Positions 1-12,435 of a DNA stretch of 64,000 nucleotides are shown one piece after another. This DNA comes from Hetaerina americana (taxonomy: Eukaryota > Arthropoda > Insecta > Odonata > Calopterygidae): positions 32,278,622 to 32,342,621 of the forward strand of contig JAKTNV010000009.1 in the NCBI GenBank assembly GCA_022747635.1. Direction: 5' to 3'. Numbering within the stretch: the stretch's first letter is position 1; each line of letters begins with the position of its first letter. The translations under genes and the position numbers were made by a program. The notes under the pieces are model-generated. The model was not told the DNA's origin, ran no database searches, and saw only the letters and a program-made list of their open reading frames with translations.

Positions 1-3000
1 CCGTATTTCATGTTGTATACTATTTTCTCTTCCGGAGACGTTCCTATTGCTGGAAAACCTTTAATACATAGCATAGCAATGCGTATTCATTTTAAAGGAT
101 TCGGAACGGCGTTCACGTATTTCCATTTTGACGCACTCAACCTGCACCTACTCAATAAATCAATCACATTGGGAGTGTCTATTTCCCCTCAAATGCATTT
201 TTTCGCCTTCTCGATTTGAATAATATCCCCGCGGTCGTATTGGAACCAATACGAGAGATCTTCTTATCTCCATCTGAATAAAAATAAGGAATTCCAAACA
301 AGTTATTGAACCCCTGATGCACTTGGGAAGCCGTGTGGCTCGGATCACGAAGTTTACTAGAATATCCCTCAACTCCCATGCAGAATTCAAAAATAATTGA
401 AAACCCTTGAAAGTTAATGAAGTCAGAACTTTCATTCCCCTCAGAAAGTAATCCTATTACAATGAAATATGGTTCGTTAAGTTCTGCCCCGAATACAACA
501 GCTGGTTCTTTTCTTCCGACTTGGAAATATAATTCCGAGACCGTGTGTCTGATTAAAGTGCCATTTTTTTATGTTCGCCGAGCTCCAGAAACTACTTATT
601 ATTTTCAGGCAGTGGGGAGGAAAGAAGCTAAGGGGTAAGGGGAGGCATACGAGGGCCAGACATGGATAAGAAAGGAAAAATGAATGAATTTAGCAAGTTT
701 ATATTACTCCGAAGGAGGTTTCCAAGGGCATGTCGTAAAAAACGTATGAAATATTAGCTTACACTAGGCTTATAAACAAAACAAGGACTACGATGCATAT
801 AAGGTAGCAGTCATGAAGAGTTGAGTATAACAAAGGGAAGTTGGAGAGAACGAGATGTGAAGATTTATAAAATCTGGAAGATTAAAACAAAAGAGCAATA
901 ACCGTATGATTTCAAAAGATTTATTCATCCTGGAAATGTGACAAATTTGTATGGATATTTCTTGGTGAATTTAGCAAGAAGGCTTTAATGAATTTTTTAT
1001 TTTATTTTGTGTTTTGGGACGAAATTTTGTCCTATTGGACGAAAGTGAAGTAAAATTTTAACAAGATTTCTTCGCTCAATGATATACCTCAAATCATTAC
1101 AATTTATTGAACACCTCATGGTCCTGCCATCGAGACTTTTGCAGATTCGCGAACTGTTTCGATGAGGATCCTGTCTTTACTATTATGAGAAAATTAGTAC
1201 TTCAAGAAGGCCAGTTTTATATTATCTAAAATGAAGAAATTTATTTTTAAATAAATGGAGAATATGACCAAAGCAACGAAATTGAGGATTCTATAGAATT
1301 TGAAACGGTTACTACTAAATCACCCTAGCCTACAAAAAGAGTAATTTTCTGGTCATATTCTGGACGTCATATTTATGTGGAGTTAGGTTTCGTTTGAGCA
1401 AAATATGTTCGTTTTCCCTCAGTTCACTATACTCGGATACAAAGGAATTTGATGTTTTCTGAAGGCCATTTAATTTTGATGAAAGGATGAAAAATTAAAT
1501 GAAGGACATTCGCCATATAATTTTCACACTGAAATGTCGTCTTTCAACCGCTACCTTTCTTTTACAATTTGCCAGCGCCTCTTTTTGTGTCTCATTTTCT
1601 TCGTGTGTAATAACAATGTAGCTAGTAGTAACTAATTTTACTATTTTAATACCAAGCTATTTTCACAAAATTATATAGATGGATAAAACTCAACTTACTT
1701 TTCGTCATAATTCGGTATTTCTGTAATTTTAAAATTAGTTTTTTTTTTAATTTCCTCAAATTTCTTTATTCTCGCTTGAGTAAAATAAACTGATTAAAAA
1801 AAAATATTTTATCCATTTCCTTTATTTTTATAAAAATTAATCCCCTTAGTATATTTTTCAAGCAATAACTCTTGAATTAAACGGACTTGTGGTTGTGACA
1901 AACATTTAAATGTGCCAAACTACAGAGAGACAAAACTTTAAACGCAGCCAAAGAATTTTTTCGTCACTTCGTAACATATAATCAAGAATCGTGCATTATC
2001 ATATATTTTGTATGAAGGATTTTCGTGCATTAAAGAACCTTAGAATTTCATTCCTATTCATAACTTAAGGTATGATATAAATATAACACATGTCATACTC
2101 ATAACTTTCATCGCCGTCGGCAAAATTAAACTGGTCGTGTAAAGCTCTGCCAATCCCAAGGCAGTGAGCCCGAGCTTGGCCAATCGCCTGGGTGTAGTGT
2201 ATATATATTGGACCTTTGCCCATTGGGAAGCATGATAACAATCCACAATTTACTTTCCGAGATTCTAGGCGCACAGGGTCCAACAAAGCTATCTAGGGAG
2301 TCAGAAACAATGAACTGTTATATTTCATTGAACTGAACAGCATTGTTTTTGCGATTGTGAGATGGAAAGGTGTGCGTTTTTAAATTAGGGAAGGACAGTC
2401 AACTAAACACAAAATGTACTTATTCGAGGATTTGGTACCACAAAATACCAAATATTCATGGAAGTTGTAATAAAATATCCGGCGACTAATTGCACAAGTT
2501 CTTTTCAAAAGTACGAAATGCGAGCGAATAATAGCGTGGCCATAACACAATTTATTTCAATCAAAATAGTTTCTTTTTCATTTCTTATTAACTTCACTTT
2601 TTTGGCGATTTTTACTGCCTATTTCCAGTGTTGATAAATGCTTGATTTTTTTAATTCTCTCATGTCAAAAAGGGCGATTATTATACAGTAGTTAAATATA
2701 TCCGATTCCCTATGAAAACGTACGTGGATCGTCAAATTTCTTTATATTAAAAATATCCGCATTATAGCATTTCTTTAACTTTATCGTAACATTGCCCAAA
2801 TACTATTCATATTAATCTTCATTTTTGGTGCCTGTCTGCATATTTCCCGTTTATGTTTCATTAAGGAGAGGTCGTCTGTGAGGGCAATGAAATAAAGTGA
2901 AAGTAAAGTAAACGAAGTAAAGTATTAAATCAAGTGTATACTTTGTATTTAAGGTATTTTCGATGTGGTTGGCGTCCGGGAGAACACTATTTCTATATAA

Positions 3001-4454
3001 AAAATTCATCACTACACACATTTTTAAATTTATTCTAATTTTATGCATCACACTTACGTTGCACGTTGTCATTTTCATTCCCTCCTTTTATTGTAACCAA
3101 GAGTAATTTTCAGCCGATGAAATGAAAAATTGTTGAAAATAAGTTTTTCGCTATCAAGTATATGAATTTTCTCGTAATTTCGACGTTTCTGGTGAATATT
3201 TTTTTCCCTTTTCCCAACCACTTAAGCACTAATTTTCTCCCTTATCCCTTAACAATCCCACATGGTGCTTTCGCCCCCTACCACACACCTTTTTGGCGGA
3301 TCGCGGGGTATGTATGAAGGTGTAGATTTCAAATTACGTATGCGAATTCAAGAGACAAGTTAGTGGGCTGTGCAACGATAGATGTAATTGAATGAAAACG
3401 AAGATTTTTTCAGATTCTTTTAGATTCTTTTTTCAGCTTTTTTCAGAACATTCAACAATAGGACATATTATCATATCCTGCGGTGTAAAAGATTTAACCG
3501 CGTTAAAATCTGACTGCTTTGCAATTCGACGTTCTGTTTGTGCATCCATCGTTTATGAATCAAAGATCACAAAGTAACTAGTTCCCTTAAAACCATTGAC
3601 AAGTGCACGGAAATTAGAAATTCTAGCCGAGCATCCAAGTGTTAAGCGTTGCATCATGCCTGATTCAGAGATGAGCATTTACTCAATATCAAAATTCTAA
3701 GTAAAATGGGAGCACTTTTTATTTCCCTTGACACATTCATTTAACAGGTGTAGTTTCCAGCTTTGTGTAAGAACTGGGTCAGAGGGAATGCTCTGCAGTT
3801 TCCCTCTCTCTCTCTCTCTCACTTATTGTTGTGCTAGTTCCTTCGCCTACCCTTCCACTTGCGTCCCTCCTCCGGCCTTCCCGACATTCTTCTTCTCCGT
3901 CTTTCCTTTTATTCTTCCCACTGCCCCTGATGAGATTCCTGATTTGATGGCATGGTTGCTGCATTGCGACCCCCGGAGTGGAGAAAGCAATGCGTGGGCA
4001 ATGGCTGCTCGCCCGGGCGGAACAATCCCCACGGATCGATATGAAGTGAGGTTGGAAAAAGGGAAGAGGTGTTGACAGATAACGAACGCCTCATGGAGGA
4101 GAAAGAGAGAGAGAGAGGGAAATGAGGAAGGGGTATGTTGAACAAAAGAAAACCCGCCCTTGAGTCGCTGTCTTAATTTTTATCGCTATGCGTTTTACGT
4201 TGCTGCCGATGTCCGCGTTTGGTGATGATTTAATGTTGGGAGAGGATATTCACCGATGAGCAAACAGAAAGCAAGATGAAGTTATTGGCGACGGATGACT
4301 TGGCGACAAAGCTAGTTTTTCTGCTTTATCTAAACTTAAGTAAAAGATTGTTCACTATTTTTAACCTAAATATTGGACGCGGAAAGATCACTTTCGTCGA
4401 TGGTAATAGGTTGAGATATAATTAAAAAAGAAAAATAATAAAATACTTTAAGTA
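1..4454. other. AT-rich non-coding stretch, no gene seen
   Basis: No reading frame here looks like a conserved protein; the open frames are short and without recognisable motifs. The only structure noted is a (CT)n tract at about 3804-3820 and a (GA)n tract at about 4104-4117 around a GC-richer patch (3840-4070). It may belong to a very long intron upstream of the neuroligin exons or to intergenic DNA; the sequence does not decide. Confidence 0.6.
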
Positions 4455-4527
4455 TGAGGAACAAACAAATGGGTATAACGGAATTTACAGTTGTAAATTC
4501 CGTTATACCCATTGGTTTGTTTCCTCA
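4455..4527. repeat. Near-perfect 73-bp hairpin
   Basis: Two arms of about 35 bases are reverse complements apart from a mismatch and a one-base indel (arms begin TGAGGAACAAAC and end TTTCCTCA), with a loop of only 2-4 bases. Such short perfect palindromes are typical of foldback or MITE remnants. No coding content and no clear target duplication were seen. Confidence 0.85.
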
Positions 4528-4811
4528 AAATATTATAGGCTGCTATATGTAACGGATACTTTCGTGCTAACAAAATGAGTGGCGATTGAAGCAAGTCATT
4601 GACATCAGAGGGAACCTGCATCAACTACAAATTTCGTAAATCAAGATAATTGAGGTTAATCTCATACACGTATGGTGTAGCTATTTACATTCAAGATAGC
4701 TAAATTTTTTCTCGGCATTAGATTAATTCTTAAAATGCTGTAATTAGTTAAAATCATAATGCCTACAAAAGTTATTCATTATGAGGAGATGAATATTGTG
4801 AATTCAAGGGA

Positions 4812-5200
4812 TGAGAATCAAGTTGGATGGGTGGTAAGTGTACCACCTTTCCACCCAGGAGGCCCGGATTTGAATCCCAATGGTGGTACTTTTTCAGAGG
4901 TATCCTGATCCCTACTTATGGTAACGTGTAAAGACCACTTCAATTAATACACCAGATGGATGGATTGGTGTACAGATGGTCAAATTGGGCGCTAAACTTT
5001 GGTACTGCACCTTTACTTAAGGAGTGGGCTAACTCTGACACCGGGTTCCTCCCCACATTTTCCCTATTCCCAAATATTTCCAAAACATGACCCTAAGGAG
5101 TGGAGGGACGTAATGCTGCCTGACTCAACCGTCTTTATACTCTTAACTATATTCAGGTATACATTGCAGCGCAAATACCCCTAGCAGTCGGTCGCATTTC
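4812..5200 (+). mobile_element. Candidate tRNA-derived SINE
   Basis: The head carries a pol III A-box-like stretch (TGGTAAGTG) near 4831 and, about 40 bases on, a B-box-like GATTTGAATCC near 4868, the spacing expected of a tRNA-derived SINE promoter. A non-tRNA body of about 300 bases follows, with no coding frame of note. The B box differs from the GGTTCRANNCC consensus by a couple of changes, so it is probably an old copy. No second copy was found in the window, so family membership is inferred from the promoter boxes alone. Confidence 0.5.
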
Positions 5201-8200
5201 CTAGAGTTAGAATAAATGCCAGTGTCCGTTTAATTTACTAGCCAGAAGTGATTTAGAGTTTAGTCAATAAACCTAAAGCACGCACAGCTGTTTGCAAGTA
5301 ATTTTGATCCAATTGAAATAATATAATTTCTAAATTTATTACTCTAAAAACTATTATGCATAAAAAATAGTTTGGATTGCGTAATTTATCTTATATTTTG
5401 TTATCATCATTTCATTTTGAGTCTTTATTTACCAGCAGATAATTCAAAAGAAAAGATCTTCCGTATATTATTATTTATACCACAGATTTTATTAATATTT
5501 AACGTTTGCAAAAGTCTTATATTTTTTGTGGATAATTTGAACTCCAGATACTTGAACTCTTAAGTCATCTGACTCTTCTGCATGTCTAACGACATTATTA
5601 TCTACCGTTGTTCCTAAAACTTTCACCTGCGTGCAATTTTGTGGGCATGTGAGAGAGGAGCTTCGAAAGTTGTAATTGAGAATGCTACGACTAAAATTCA
5701 CGATCACATCTCAGCAATATTTTAAGTCAGACAGCTGAGAATTAAATCCACAAGCGGAGTCGAGAGCAGCACTGCGTCTGAAGTAGTGCCTGTTCGTCGT
5801 CAGACCTTTCCTGACAAATGAAACTGAATTTCTTCCTCGTTGTGAATTTTCAAATTGGCTCGAAAATCCTCATATTTGTGTCGTATGCAAAACAAGACTG
5901 CCAATTTACACCTATATTTTTTTAATAGTCCAATGATAACATATTCACTTGTCTCCGAACGAACTTTTATGCCAGACAAATTCAGAGAAACTGCGGGAGA
6001 TGCCGCGGCAGTAACTTTTAGCAACAAGTCTTCCACTAAATTCCCTAAATGAGAAATATTTCACCCAATGGTTACATAAAACTATACATTTTTTAATGAA
6101 TGGTGAAATAATTTCCTGTACAATTCATATCATGGATTTTAAATCCTTGATTTTGTAACTACAAATCATATTTTATTTACCCAATAACCAAACAAAGACT
6201 CCATATTTTCTAAATATCATAAGCACAGTTTTAGCATAATTGAATAATGAAATCAGAGAGCGAAAACTTGAAAGTACTCTTTTGATCAAAAAGTCTCAGG
6301 TGAAGGTTAAATCAAGATTAAATGAGGTGAGAAAGCTATGTACTACCATTGCTTTTATTCCATTTAATTTTTTCCATAAATAATGAGAAAACCGACCTTA
6401 AAAATGGGCGCAATACCTATAGAAATAATTAATGTTTCCATATACATTCTATTTTATGGGGCTATTTTTATAAAAATGCTTCATATTTTCATTCATAATG
6501 TAGAAAACTGATAACAACAAGTTGTATTAAATCTAAGATAACTCATTAAACAACCATTTTCCCGATTGTCGGAAACCCACCCGAAGCATTCTGATATTGC
6601 AATTTCTTCCAAATTGGAATATTTTTGTTCATTGTCAATATTCATTCAATGTATAAAATAGTTTTTATATTCCATAAAATGATACTATCGCAGGAAAATA
6701 ATGAGTCGACCTTCTAGGTAATGTAAAATACCTTATCTATCTGAGATTCTGCTGTAATTATGTAGAAATCGATATTTTATTTCATTCGTTACCTTATTCT
6801 TATCTCATTTTTATACTATATGTATTTTATTTTAAAAATTTCTTATCTATCATATTTTACGCATTACATCATTTCACTTTTTTCCTTCCGTATTAATTTC
6901 TCGTAGACGTCCTCATTTATGACAAATTTTTCCAGTCAATTCCACTATCGACCAAGTTGGGAGTTTCACACTCAAAGTCGAATCGAACGGCACCGAAGGA
7001 AGAATCCACTCCAGCCCCACTTTGCTCCGGAGCTCGTGCCTCAAAGTTTGTTTTGGGCATGGTTTAATCCGTCCGAGGGTAGATTGCATCATCTTCTGTT
7101 TTATTCACTGAGACGAAAATATTGATGGAGGATGTGGTCGAAAGCCCTTCCTAAGCAAAGAGGATACACGTATTTGGATGGGGAGAGGAGATCTGGATAA
7201 TGCGGAGGAGGTCTGGAAACCATGGGATACAACATGATAGACCGGTGCGTGATCAGCCGGTGTACGTTGCATTATAGTCAAGAAAATTACATGTTAAACA
7301 CATGTCGTCTGTCACATAGTTCTATTACACATCTAAAATTATTTAGAAAAAGGATTTGAACACCGTAAACAGTGAGAAACCGAAAGAATGGCACTGGAAA
7401 TCCCTTCCTGGAGATCTCCTTCGCTTTAAAACCCAAGAATGTCGTTTGTGGAGATTTTATAGTTTTTTTGGACGCGGAAAAGAACGTCATATGAATCCCT
7501 GCGGACTGCGGTCATTTCCCATCTACAGAAACATTTAAAACGGGCAACAATGGAGACGGTAGTCCATATCTGCCTTGCTCATCTTGATATTTAAAATCTC
7601 CTTCAAAGCATCCAGTCTAATTTAGCCTTTAAAAAAAAGAGATGCTCCTCTTCCCGTCCCATTGAAAGAAATTTTTCCTTCCCCTCATCGCGCAAGCATC
7701 GGAGCTCCAACCCCCGTCCACCCCCTCCGTCGTTCCCTCATTTAAGCCACTCGCAGTCTACGAGGGAAAAATTGCGCCTCTCCGCCATCTTAATTAAGTT
7801 AAATTCCTTTTGTTCTCGCGATGACTTTTTCGCTGCCTAATTCTCTTCCCTCCTCTTCTTCTACCTACTCCTCGACCCTCCCCTTCCCCATGCGTCTTTT
7901 CTTAATGTCCCTCAACCTCTAGCCGTCACTCGATTCCTTCCTCGACGAAACGAAAACTTTTTTCTACTTTTTTGCCTTCATCTCCCCGAAATTCCCGACT
8001 CCTCGATGAATCCTTCCCATTCCTCCCTAATTATTCCCATTCCTCTTCTCGTCGCAATCCTTTACATTCAATTTCGTCAGCTCCGCATTTTCTGTTACCC
8101 TCCCCCTCCCTCCCTTCTGGCCACATCTCCAACTTTAACTCTTTAAGTCTTGGTACGCGCCCCCTTTCCTCCGCTCTCTCCCTTCTCTCATCTTGTGGAG

Positions 8201-11200
8201 ATCTTTATGCCGAGGGAAGTTATTGATTGTCGTGGGCTCATCGAGCGGTAACCATGCTTTGACCAAATCTTGTTTGAGCGATTTTCGGATGAAACATTAT
8301 TTTCCATTTCAGCTTTCTACTTGTATATGGTACCCTGTTAAACTTCCGTAGCGTGTGTGACAGGGAAAGGTTTCACAACAAGCATGCAATATGAAACATT
8401 AAGTTTGCTCACTTGTCAGTTACCAATAAATGTGTTAAATATTTACACTATTAAGGTTATGTTTTTTTACAAATACCGCGGTATGACATTAGGCTCATCG
8501 CACGCAGAACGAATTGTTGGTCTCGTATAATGTAGTTGTCTCATTCGTATACGTAACGTCCAAAATATAACAAAAAACGTTCGTTGCGTCTACATCCATA
8601 AAATGCTTCGCAAGCCGCCGCAAGACGAGGAGTGTTAGGGAATCATAAATACTTCCAAAAAAATAAATCAGTTGTCCACCCGAAGATCATTTTCATAGGT
8701 GAAAGTAGAACTCACCTAGTACGAGTACTAATCCCAACGGCGAGTAAATTTCACACATTAAGGTAGGAGAGACTTCCTCTTCGTGCGCCGCCCATGGTTG
8801 CCCAGAGATACCTGGTAACCGAAAAAACACACAGTTTCGGTGAAGTGAGGATTCCAAGAGGTGATCAAGAGAGTTCAATAGCTTGTAACTAACTTCTGAT
8901 ACTAACAATCTGAAAAAATCATATTATGACACGGGTTTCGGTAAAAAAATTATCCGTTTTTAGCCATAATTTTGGTGCTTTATGTGTGATTTTCATTCTC
9001 TTACATTCAAACTTCGTCATATGTTTTAAAGTTAGTACAAAGTTTTCAATTTATTCTATTACTAAGAGTACTCGCAAAAAGAGTAATGTTCATTTGCCGT
9101 TCCATATTTTCTTGTTTCATTTTTTCTTCAGTTCATATCCTGAAACTATTATTTCTCTTGTCCTATAGTAATTCTTCCTATGAATTGATTGTCAGTCGTA
9201 TTCTTCCGCTGTCAGGCATTCTCAAAGCTCTTCTTTCATCTTCAGAATTTTAGATCATAAGGTCAGTAACCAAGTGCCCGAGCCAAGCGGAGTTTTTAAC
9301 AGTCGTGGGTTTGATTAATCTCTAATGACAATGATTGTTTTTTCTTCAAAGTTTGGGAACTTGGTTCCGATTTTTCTGCTTAAACTTTTAAAGTTGAAGC
9401 ACATAAAAACTAAGCTTTCGATTCGGGTAGACCGCTGCTTTGTCCAAAAACTCTCACTCTTGTCCGCCACTTTTTCTCCATTGTTTGGGACGGGTTATCC
9501 GGAGAAAGGGTCTTTTCTACACTACACGCCCTTCCTATTCCCACTTCTCTTTAGCTTTAGAACTCGTTAAATTCGAACCAAAGAATAAATGCGAGAGCTT
9601 AACAATTTATCACCATTTGGAAAAAAGTTCACCAAATTCTTTCAAGTTTCAATTCGTATGTATGCTTTTTAGTGGGTAATAAAATTGATTCACAAAGTTT
9701 TTTTATCGGTTTTGCATCGATTAAATCTGAGTTTACTCGAAATGAACTTAATTTTAAGACGGATTGATGCCATTTGCTGGGAGACTTCCAAAATTTCCCA
9801 AACCCAAATTTAAACTGATTCCTTTATGCTTTTACCGTACGATTCGAGGTTTGCGGGTTTATGTGCTTGATATTTTTTAATCCATTTAAGTCCTTTGTCT
9901 GAGATTTTCTTCAGTGTTCAAGTATAGTTAATGCATAGCATATCTTACTTTGAATCATAAATGAAAAGGAGAGACCTAATTTTAGAATTTGGATCAAATA
10001 GGCATTTTATGCCTAATAAATATTTTAAACAAATGAAACCAATCATTCCTAACTTAAGGGCAATGAACAGTTTTTTTAGGTCTAAATTGATTTTAGGTTC
10101 CCAGAGAATATGATGGAAAACTTACAAAACACTCTAAGTACACTAAAAAATATTAATAATGAATCTAATACTACATAAGATGATAACTCTAAAACTACAG
10201 CATTTTCACACAACGGTTTGCTATAGCGCTCAGATTTTCATAAAGTAGAAGTTGAGCAACTTCGAACAAATTTCGAACATTATTAAATGTCTCCACCCCA
10301 AAGGCTGCTCTTTGCACACGTAAAAGTCTCTGGTTTGACTCTACATCATTCATATGAGTGCTTAGTTATTGCGTTCTCGTTTGTACCCAACTAATTCTCT
10401 TCTGAGCAACACTTTCAGCGCAAACAAGAAGATATTTTCGCTCTCCATTGCGATTGCAAACCTCCTAAGTTTGGGTTGAACTCATAGTACTTCTATTCAA
10501 TTTAGTTTCTGCACATTAAGGACTCCCTAACCGCCCCTGCAGAGGCTTCATCTTCATTAAATGACGCTCCGCAAACGTGGAAACATGCCGTCACACAGAA
10601 GCGTACCAACACTTGCGCTCGGAGACACAAACAGGAAAGCCAGCCTCACCTATTCACACCGAACCGCGACTGCAAGCGGAGAGGTGAAACACATGGGCAG
10701 CTATTAGGGCCGTAATTCAAACTCCATATCAGCACTCAGGCCATCCTTCATTCCTTTCCGAGGTCTTAACTCTTCATTTATACCCCTCGCTTTTTCCGCG
10801 GTTAACTAATAGCCCACCCCTTTCTCCTGCAGGGCGCATCTTGAATATTCCCCCTACGACCTCAGCGAGGTTACCCTCGGCCTTAAATTAGGGTATACGC
10901 TCAACCTTGCGGGTCACGACAGGAAGCGGAGAGGTAGCTCAGAAACCCCCCCGGGACTCCATCGCCACTTTGTCGGCAGCACGTTTTGCCTCAACGTTCG
11001 AGATTAAATTGATAACTTCACCAAGTATTATTGAACTGAAAAGGTGGAAGACAATGAAGAGATCTGCAATCAAAAAATTGCACAACTTATTTAAAAATTT
11101 CGCAGGCTCAAAAGACGAGGTTGTTTGGTAGTTTTTCGTCAAACTTGAAGAATGCAAATATTTATTTATGCGAAATGCGCCTTTATAAGAAAGAATGCAT

Positions 11201-11229
11201 ATTTATTTCTGCGAAAAAATTAAAAATAT
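5201..11229. other. No gene seen; pyrimidine-rich tract inside
   Basis: No convincing exon or transposon protein was found. A strand-biased pyrimidine-rich block runs from about 7640 to 8190 (many CCTTCCC and TCTTCC runs). A 35-base fragment at 5986-6020 matches the end of the hairpin MITE described at 54855-54995. The rest is AT-rich single-copy-looking sequence. Confidence 0.5.
5986..6020 (-). repeat. End fragment of hairpin MITE family
   Basis: This 35-base piece (starting GAAACTGCGGGAGATGCCGC) matches 54855-54888 with two differences. Only the outer end is present; the hairpin core of the family is missing. It is called as a fragment because the same segment borders the full copies at 34.9 and 54.9 kb. 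Confidence 0.6.
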
Positions 11230-11347
11230 TATAACGCAACAATTGCAAAGCGTGAAAATCATTGGCCTAGATTAGAATTGATTTTTACAATTTAAAATTG
11301 TTGTATTTTGTAAAGTGCACTCCTTTGAAAGCTACTGTCGCGACATA
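11230..11347 (+). mobile_element. MITE-like hairpin element, copy 1
   Basis: Shares its order of parts with copies at 34818-34944 and 54855-54995: a GCAACAATT arm, a conserved TGAAAATCATT core facing GATTTTTAC, the opposite arm AAATTGTTG, and a terminal AAAGCTACTGTCGCG block corresponding to AAAGTTACTGTTGCGG in the others. It is more diverged than the other two copies. It is non-coding and mobilised, if at all, by proteins from elsewhere. Confidence 0.65.
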
Positions 11348-12418
11348 AACCTTAGTTTCAACTTGGGTTTTAATTGAGGATTTATTATGATTCGACAAAG
11401 TTCATCAACTTCACATGAAATGTGGAACTTATATGTAGAGTAATATAATCAAATTGCATGCCATGATTACTCAATACTTATTTTTTGCAATAAAATAACC
11501 GTTATAGTTAATGTCTCTCTACTGGATTTATCGTATATTGCTATTTAAAATACCTGAATCATTCTTGAAATGAGTGCTTAAAATAACCCCTAAGTTTGGT
11601 TGAAAATAGTTCAAATGGCGTCAAACTGAATGTTATTTTATTATTTGAGTACTGCTAGGTTATTATTAGGTAGGTGATGGTGAGTACTCACCTCGCCCTG
11701 CGGCTTACAAAACACACATTCGATGAGTAAAGGGGCCACTTTTATTTTCTGGTGGTATCAAGAAATTTTATTCCAGGAACTTCCGTACTTGAATGCTTGA
11801 TCTCCGGGAAACCACACCCCCCTAAAAGGATAAATATTCAAAATTAAGGGAAATTTTCCATTCGGTTTGGATTCGAAAAGCCTATTGCACCTGCTAAAAG
11901 CTCTTCGCCTAAAAGTACTTTGCAAAAAAATGACGCGACATAGAACGTCTTTCAAAATGAAACAGCCTGTACACAAACAAAGCATCGCTAAAAGTACCAC
12001 ACTGCTGTATTTCGAAAAACTATGTACACCGTATCCTTAACCAAAATGCCAGATGAATTTCTCACAAAGCTCATAAACCTTTGGCGACAAAAACTACTAA
12101 GTACTTCAAATGTTCATTTCTACACGTTTGTCCTTGATGAAATAATTTTGATTTCCATTCGTTGCACATCCATTAGATGTTTAAGGACAAATTTGCAGGA
12201 AACGGAGTGACAGGAAGTTTAAACATAAATGACGTCTGGCCATCATAAGCATTCCAATCGAGGATTGTCGACAATTTCGTCAAACCGGATTTCGCCATAC
12301 GAACCTCGTCCCGTTTCCCAAAATTTTACCGTTGGATCCGTACTCGCTTCGTTCAATGAATTGCTAATAATTATAAAATAATTGTGCAAAACAATGTATT
12401 ATAATTAATTATTTCATT
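11348..12418. other. No gene seen
   Basis: AT-rich sequence without recognisable coding content. A short palindrome (GGTGAGTACTCACC) lies near 11679. Nothing else structured was noticed before the TA microsatellite that precedes PLE-A. Confidence 0.5.
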
Positions 12419-12435
12419 ATATATATATATATATA
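12419..12435. repeat. (TA)n microsatellite at PLE-A 3' side
   Basis: About eight TA units. It lies where the 3' end of the minus-strand Penelope-like element is expected and may mark its insertion site or 3' border. Confidence 0.8.

Noticed and set aside
1280..1318. Hammerhead-like string TTGAGGA ... GAAAC
   Set aside because: The hairpin TTCTATAGAA does not join directly to the GAAA core, the 5' core is mutated and no triplet or helix III follows; probably chance.
9265..9315. tRNA-like or SINE head (GGGTTTGATTAATC)
   Set aside because: The B-box similarity is weak, no A box lies at the right distance and no cloverleaf can be drawn.
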